5,274 bases of DNA. It comes from Streptomyces viridochromogenes. GTDB lineage: Bacteria; Actinomycetota; Actinomycetes; Streptomycetales; Streptomycetaceae. Made by a program: the position numbers and the translations under genes. Positions 2,563-5,274 of the stretch are shown here, in pieces. Each line of letters begins with the position of its first letter. Position 1 is the stretch's first letter. Where the stretch lies: assembly GCF_001270495.1 (NCBI RefSeq), contig NZ_LGUR01000043.1, positions 1 to 5,274 of the forward strand, written 5' to 3'. Under the pieces are notes generated by a model that made no database searches, had not been told where the DNA came from, and was given only the letters and a program-made list of their open reading frames with translations.

Positions 2563-5274
2563 GTGAAGGCGATCCGTCGATTCACCGTCCGTCCTGTCCT
2601 CCCCGCACCCCTCCGGCCTCTGAGTGATCTCGCACGCAATCTGCGCTGGTCCTGGCATGCGGAGACCCGCGATCTCTTCCAGTCCGTCGACCCCGAGGGA
2701 TGGGCCGCCTCGGGCAACGACCCGGTCCGGCTGCTGGGCAGCGTGTCGCCCGGGCGGCTCGCGGAGCTGGCCGAGGACCGCGGCTTCCTGCGCCGGCTGA
2801 CCGCCGTGGCCGGTGACCTCGACGACTACGTCACCGGCGCGCGCTGGTACCAGGAGCAGTCCGCCGAACTCCCCGCCGCCGTCGCCTACTTCTCACCCGA
2901 GTTCGGCATCACGGCCGCCCTGCCCCAGTACTCCGGCGGCCTCGGCATCCTCGCCGGCGACCACCTCAAGGCGGCCAGCGACCTGGGCGTACCCCTCATC
3001 GGGGTCGGGCTGCTGTACCGGCACGGCTACTTCCGCCAGACCCTGTCCCGCGACGGCTGGCAGCAGGAGCACTATCCGGTCCTGGACCCCAACGAGCTGC
3101 CGCTGACGCTTCTGAAGGAGCCCGACGACACCCCCGCCCAGGTCTCCCTCGCCCTGCCCGGCGGGAGGTCGCTGCACGCCCGCGTCTGGCTGGCCCAGGT
3201 CGGCCGGGTGCCGCTGCTGATGCTCGACTCGGACGTCGAGGAGAACGACCTCGGCGAACGCGGGGTGACCGACCGGCTCTACGGCGGTGGCAGCGAGCAC
3301 CGGCTGCTCCAGGAGATGCTGCTGGGTATAGGGGGAGTGCGGGCGGTCCGGACGTACTGCCGGCTGACCGGCCACCCCGCACCCGAGGTCTTCCACACCA
3401 ACGAGGGCCACGCCGGGTTCCTCGGCCTGGAGCGCATCGCCGAACTGTGCGCCGAGGGGCTGGACTTCGACTCGGCGCTGGAGGCAGTCCGCGCCGGCAC
3501 GGTCTTCACCACGCACACGCCAGTCCCGGCCGGCATCGACCGCTTCGACCGCGAGCTGGTCGCCCACCACTTCGGCCCCGCCGCCGAACTCCCGACCATC
3601 GAGGTCGGGCGCATCCTCCAGCTCGGCATGGAGACCTACCCCGGCGGTGAACCGAACCTCTTCAACATGGCGGTGATGGGCCTGCGCCTGGGCCAGCGGG
3701 CGAACGGCGTCTCCCTCCTCCACGGCAACGTCAGCCGCGAGATGTTCTCGGGCCTGTGGCCGGGATTCGACCCGGACGAGGTCCCCATCACCTCGGTCAC
3801 CAACGGCGTCCACGCCCCGACCTGGGTCGCCCCCGAGGTCTTCCGCCTCGGCGCCCGGCAGATCGGCGGCCGGCGCACCGAGGACGCGATGACCGTCGGC
3901 GGCTCGGACCGCTGGGACGCCGTCGGGGAGATCCCGGACCAGGACATCTGGGAGCTGCGGCGGGTGCTGCGGGAGCAGCTGGTGCAGGAGGTGCGGGAGC
4001 GGCTGCGCGCGTCGTGGCGCCAACGCGGCGCGGGAACGGCCGAATTGGGCTGGATCGACGGAGTCCTGGACCCCGATGTCCTCACGATCGGATTCGCGCG
4101 CCGCGTTCCGTCGTACAAACGCCTCACCCTGATGCTCCGCGACCGTGACCGTCTGATGGACCTCCTCCTGCACCCGGAGCGCCCGATCCAGATCGTGGTG
4201 GCGGGCAAGGCGCACCCGGCGGACGACGGCGGGAAACGTCTGGTCCAGGAGCTGGTGCGATTCGCGGACGACCCGCGGGTCCGCCACCGCATCGTCTTCC
4301 TCCCGGACTACGGCATGGCGATGGCGCAGAAGCTGTACCCCGGCTGCGACATCTGGCTGAACAATCCCCTGCGCCCCCTGGAGGCCTGCGGCACCTCGGG
4401 CATGAAGGCGGCGCTGAACGGCTGCCTGAACCTGTCGGTCCTGGACGGCTGGTGGGACGAGTGGTTCCAGCCCGACTTCGGCTGGGCCGTCCCCACGGCG
4501 GACGGCACCGGCACGGACCCCGACCACCGCGACGACATAGAGGCGGCGGCGCTCTACGACCTGCTGGAACAACGCGTCACCCCCCGCTTCTACGAACGCG
4601 GCCAGGACGGCCTCCCGGACCGCTGGATCGAGATGGTCCGCCAGACCCTGACCCTGCTCGGCCCGAAGGTCCTGGCGGGCAGGATGGTCCGCGAGTACGT
4701 GGAGCGCCTCTACACCCCGGCCGCGCACGCCCACCGGGCGATGACCCCGGACGCGGCGCGCGAGCTGGCGGGCTGGAAGACGCGGGTGCGTGCCGCCTGG
4801 CACGGCGTCACGGTCGACCACGTCGAGACATCGGCGGCGACCCCCACCGCGGAACTCGGCTCCACCCTCAGCCTCCGGGTCCGGGTCGGCCTGGGCGACC
4901 TGGGCCCGGAAGACGTGGAGGTCCAGGCGGTCTCCGGCCGCGTCGACTCACAGGACCGCATCGCGGACGCGTCGACGGTCCCGCTGAAGCCGGTGGGCAG
5001 CCCGGACGGGGAGGGTCGGTGGGTCTACGAGGGCCCCCTGGCCCTGGACCGGACGGGACCGTACGGCTACACGGTCCGGATCCTGCCGGCGCATCGGCTG
5101 CTGGCATCGGGGGCGGAGTTGGGGCTGGTGGCGGTGCCTTCGGAGGGGGTGGGGGCCCCGCTGCCGGGTCTCACGGGGGCCACAGGCCAGAGAACATCCC
5201 GCGGTTGGGGTTGCGGGGGAGGCGGGAGGGTCCGTTCGCCCGCTGGCCCAGGCGGGGGCCCATCCCCGCCACGT
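2563..5274 (+). CDS. glgP: GlgP, glycogen/alpha-glucan phosphorylase (GT35, DUF3417 type), no stop before right edge
   Basis: GlgP is a cytoplasmic PLP enzyme that phosphorolyses alpha-1,4-glucan to glucose-1-phosphate. 904 codons are visible. Residues 1 to about 105 form the N-terminal DUF3417-type region (LSDLARNLRWSWHAETRDLF). Core motifs follow: YFSPEFGI (109-116), YSGGLGILAGDHLK (123-136), NEGHAGF (280-286), TTHTPVPAG (316-324), SVTNGVHAPTW (411-421), FARRVPSYKR (511-520) and AGKAHP (547-552). The PLP-binding lysine is Lys615 in GTSGMKAALNG. The C-terminal domain reads family-like to about ELGLVAVPSE (852-861). After that the sequence becomes Gly/Pro/Arg-rich, third-position G/C falls to about two-thirds by hand count, and no stop appears. 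That tail is antisense to an inverted copy of this gene's own codons 368-404. I recall related GlgPs ending soon after this motif, often in GVLMR, which is absent. The first 860 residues look fully functional; the tail may be altered or may really be 3' untranslated sequence whose stop was lost. Confidence 0.95.
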   Translation, partial: MKAIRRFTVRPVLPAPLRPLSDLARNLRWSWHAETRDLFQSVDPEGWAASGNDPVRLLGSVSPGRLAELAEDRGFLRRLTAVAGDLDDYVTGARWYQEQSAELPAAVAYFSPEFGITAALPQYSGGLGILAGDHLKAASDLGVPLIGVGLLYRHGYFRQTLSRDGWQQEHYPVLDPNELPLTLLKEPDDTPAQVSLALPGGRSLHARVWLAQVGRVPLLMLDSDVEENDLGERGVTDRLYGGGSEHRLLQEMLLGIGGVRAVRTYCRLTGHPAPEVFHTNEGHAGFLGLERIAELCAEGLDFDSALEAVRAGTVFTTHTPVPAGIDRFDRELVAHHFGPAAELPTIEVGRILQLGMETYPGGEPNLFNMAVMGLRLGQRANGVSLLHGNVSREMFSGLWPGFDPDEVPITSVTNGVHAPTWVAPEVFRLGARQIGGRRTEDAMTVGGSDRWDAVGEIPDQDIWELRRVLREQLVQEVRERLRASWRQRGAGTAELGWIDGVLDPDVLTIGFARRVPSYKRLTLMLRDRDRLMDLLLHPERPIQIVVAGKAHPADDGGKRLVQELVRFADDPRVRHRIVFLPDYGMAMAQKLYPGCDIWLNNPLRPLEACGTSGMKAALNGCLNLSVLDGWWDEWFQPDFGWAVPTADGTGTDPDHRDDIEAAALYDLLEQRVTPRFYERGQDGLPDRWIEMVRQTLTLLGPKVLAGRMVREYVERLYTPAAHAHRAMTPDAARELAGWKTRVRAAWHGVTVDHVETSAATPTAELGSTLSLRVRVGLGDLGPEDVEVQAVSGRVDSQDRIADASTVPLKPVGSPDGEGRWVYEGPLALDRTGPYGYTVRILPAHRLLASGAELGLVAVPSEGVGAPLPGLTGATGQRTSRGWGCGGGGRVRSPAGPGGGPSPPR
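3665..3775 (+). repeat. Parental arm of a 111-bp inverted repeat, inside glgP
   Basis: This part of glgP covers codons 368-404 (from MAVMGLRLGQRANGVSLL to MFSGLWPG). It is the better-conserved partner of the inverted copy at 5164-5274. The 23 bases 3685-3707 are identical to the reverse complement of 5232-5254. Because this arm carries intact conserved GlgP sequence, it is taken as the source. Confidence 0.85.
5171..5272 (-). pseudogene. Minus-strand ORF remnant derived from glgP, convergent with glgP
   Basis: In the same phase as the parental glgP codons, the minus strand is open from the right edge to a TGA at 5173-5171. From an internal ATG at 5263-5261 it encodes 30 residues: MGPRLGQRANGPSRLP, then RNPNRGMFSGLWPP. 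The parallel with GlgP MGLRLGQRANGVSLLHG and EMFSGLWPG is clear. GGCGGGG before the ATG is a poor ribosome site. It may be a dead fragment, the 3' end of a longer convergent gene beyond the window, or a new small gene. The lack of indels leaves the last option open. A start upstream of the edge cannot be excluded. Confidence 0.4.
5251..5270 (+). other. Hairpin at the right edge (terminator-like)
   Basis: GGCGGGG (5251-5257) pairs with CCCCGCC (5264-5270) around the 6-nt loop GCCCAT. It lies 3' of where glgP would be expected to end, so it could act as its terminator. It also lies within the inverted glgP copy, so it could be a by-product of base changes there. No T-run is visible before the edge. 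Confidence 0.35.

Larger units (their letters stand above)
5164..5274 (-). repeat. Degenerate inverted copy of an internal glgP segment
   Basis: Read on the minus strand, this aligns without gaps to 3665-3775, with 90 of 111 identities counted by hand, or 82 of 97 if the weaker last 14 columns are dropped. The codon phase is the same. Most changes alter the amino acid (V/L to P, G or R; H to P; E to G), so the copy is no longer under GlgP-like constraint, yet it has no indels. Identity fades left of 5164 into the GlgP C-terminal coding region. The right end touches the window edge, so the copy may continue. Confidence 0.85.

Noticed and set aside
2262..2627. 121-residue plus-strand and 77-residue minus-strand (2292-2525) frames in the divergent region
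   Set aside because: They cross a dispersed repeat and promoter-like sequence, lack ribosome sites and known motifs, and the first overlaps the glgP start in another frame.
2893..4821. 642-residue minus-strand open frame
   Set aside because: It lies wholly antisense to glgP, whose motifs are clear. The long frame is an effect of high GC, and its Arg/Asp/Val-rich translation shows no family motifs.
5144..5158. Frameshift in the G-runs as the cause of the lost glgP stop
   Set aside because: No stop codon exists in any plus frame from 4988 to the edge, so a shift here would not restore an ending within the window.
1..5274. CRISPR array, tRNA/rRNA genes, insertion sequence or phage genes
   Set aside because: I saw no regularly spaced repeats, no tRNA cloverleaf, and no transposase or integrase motifs.

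Overview
The window is very GC-rich with strong G/C bias at third codon positions. Its proteins read as Streptomyces or a close relative: a Streptomyces-type GlgE N-terminus, a DUF3417-type GlgP and a secreted subtilase. The chromosome region is the GlgE/GlgP alpha-glucan (glycogen) locus.

Layout: (1) 1-744, minus strand, the first 248 residues of glgE (maltose-1-phosphate maltosyltransferase), cut by the left edge. (2) 745-1009, a spacer with the glgE ribosome site, a very GC-rich hairpin (835-859) and a strong terminator hairpin (953-983) that closes the next gene. (3) 1010-2212, minus strand, a complete 400-residue secreted S8 serine protease with signal peptide, I9-like propeptide and an intact Asp/His/Ser triad. 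(4) 2213-2562, a divergent intergenic region with a 14-bp perfect palindrome, a tandem 9-mer, a copy of a dispersed Streptomyces intergenic repeat, weak promoter candidates and a hairpin in the glgP leader. (5) 2563 to the right edge, plus strand, glgP (glycogen/alpha-glucan phosphorylase) with its PLP lysine and other conserved motifs intact.

GlgE builds alpha-1,4-glucan from maltose-1-phosphate and GlgP removes glucose from it as glucose-1-phosphate, so the two outer genes are the building and breaking arms of one polymer cycle. The protease between them has no evident metabolic link.

The most unusual signal is at the right edge. The last 111 bases (5164-5274), read on the minus strand, align without gaps to an internal part of glgP itself (3665-3775), with 90 of 111 identities by hand count and a 23-base exact block. 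This degenerate inverted copy sits where glgP would be expected to end. The glgP frame runs through it with no stop, and there is no stop in any plus frame from 4988 to the edge. On the minus strand the copy keeps the phase of the parental glgP frame and encodes a short ORF ending at a TGA (5173-5171). This looks like a partial inverted duplication that either rewrote the end of glgP or seeded a small convergent gene.
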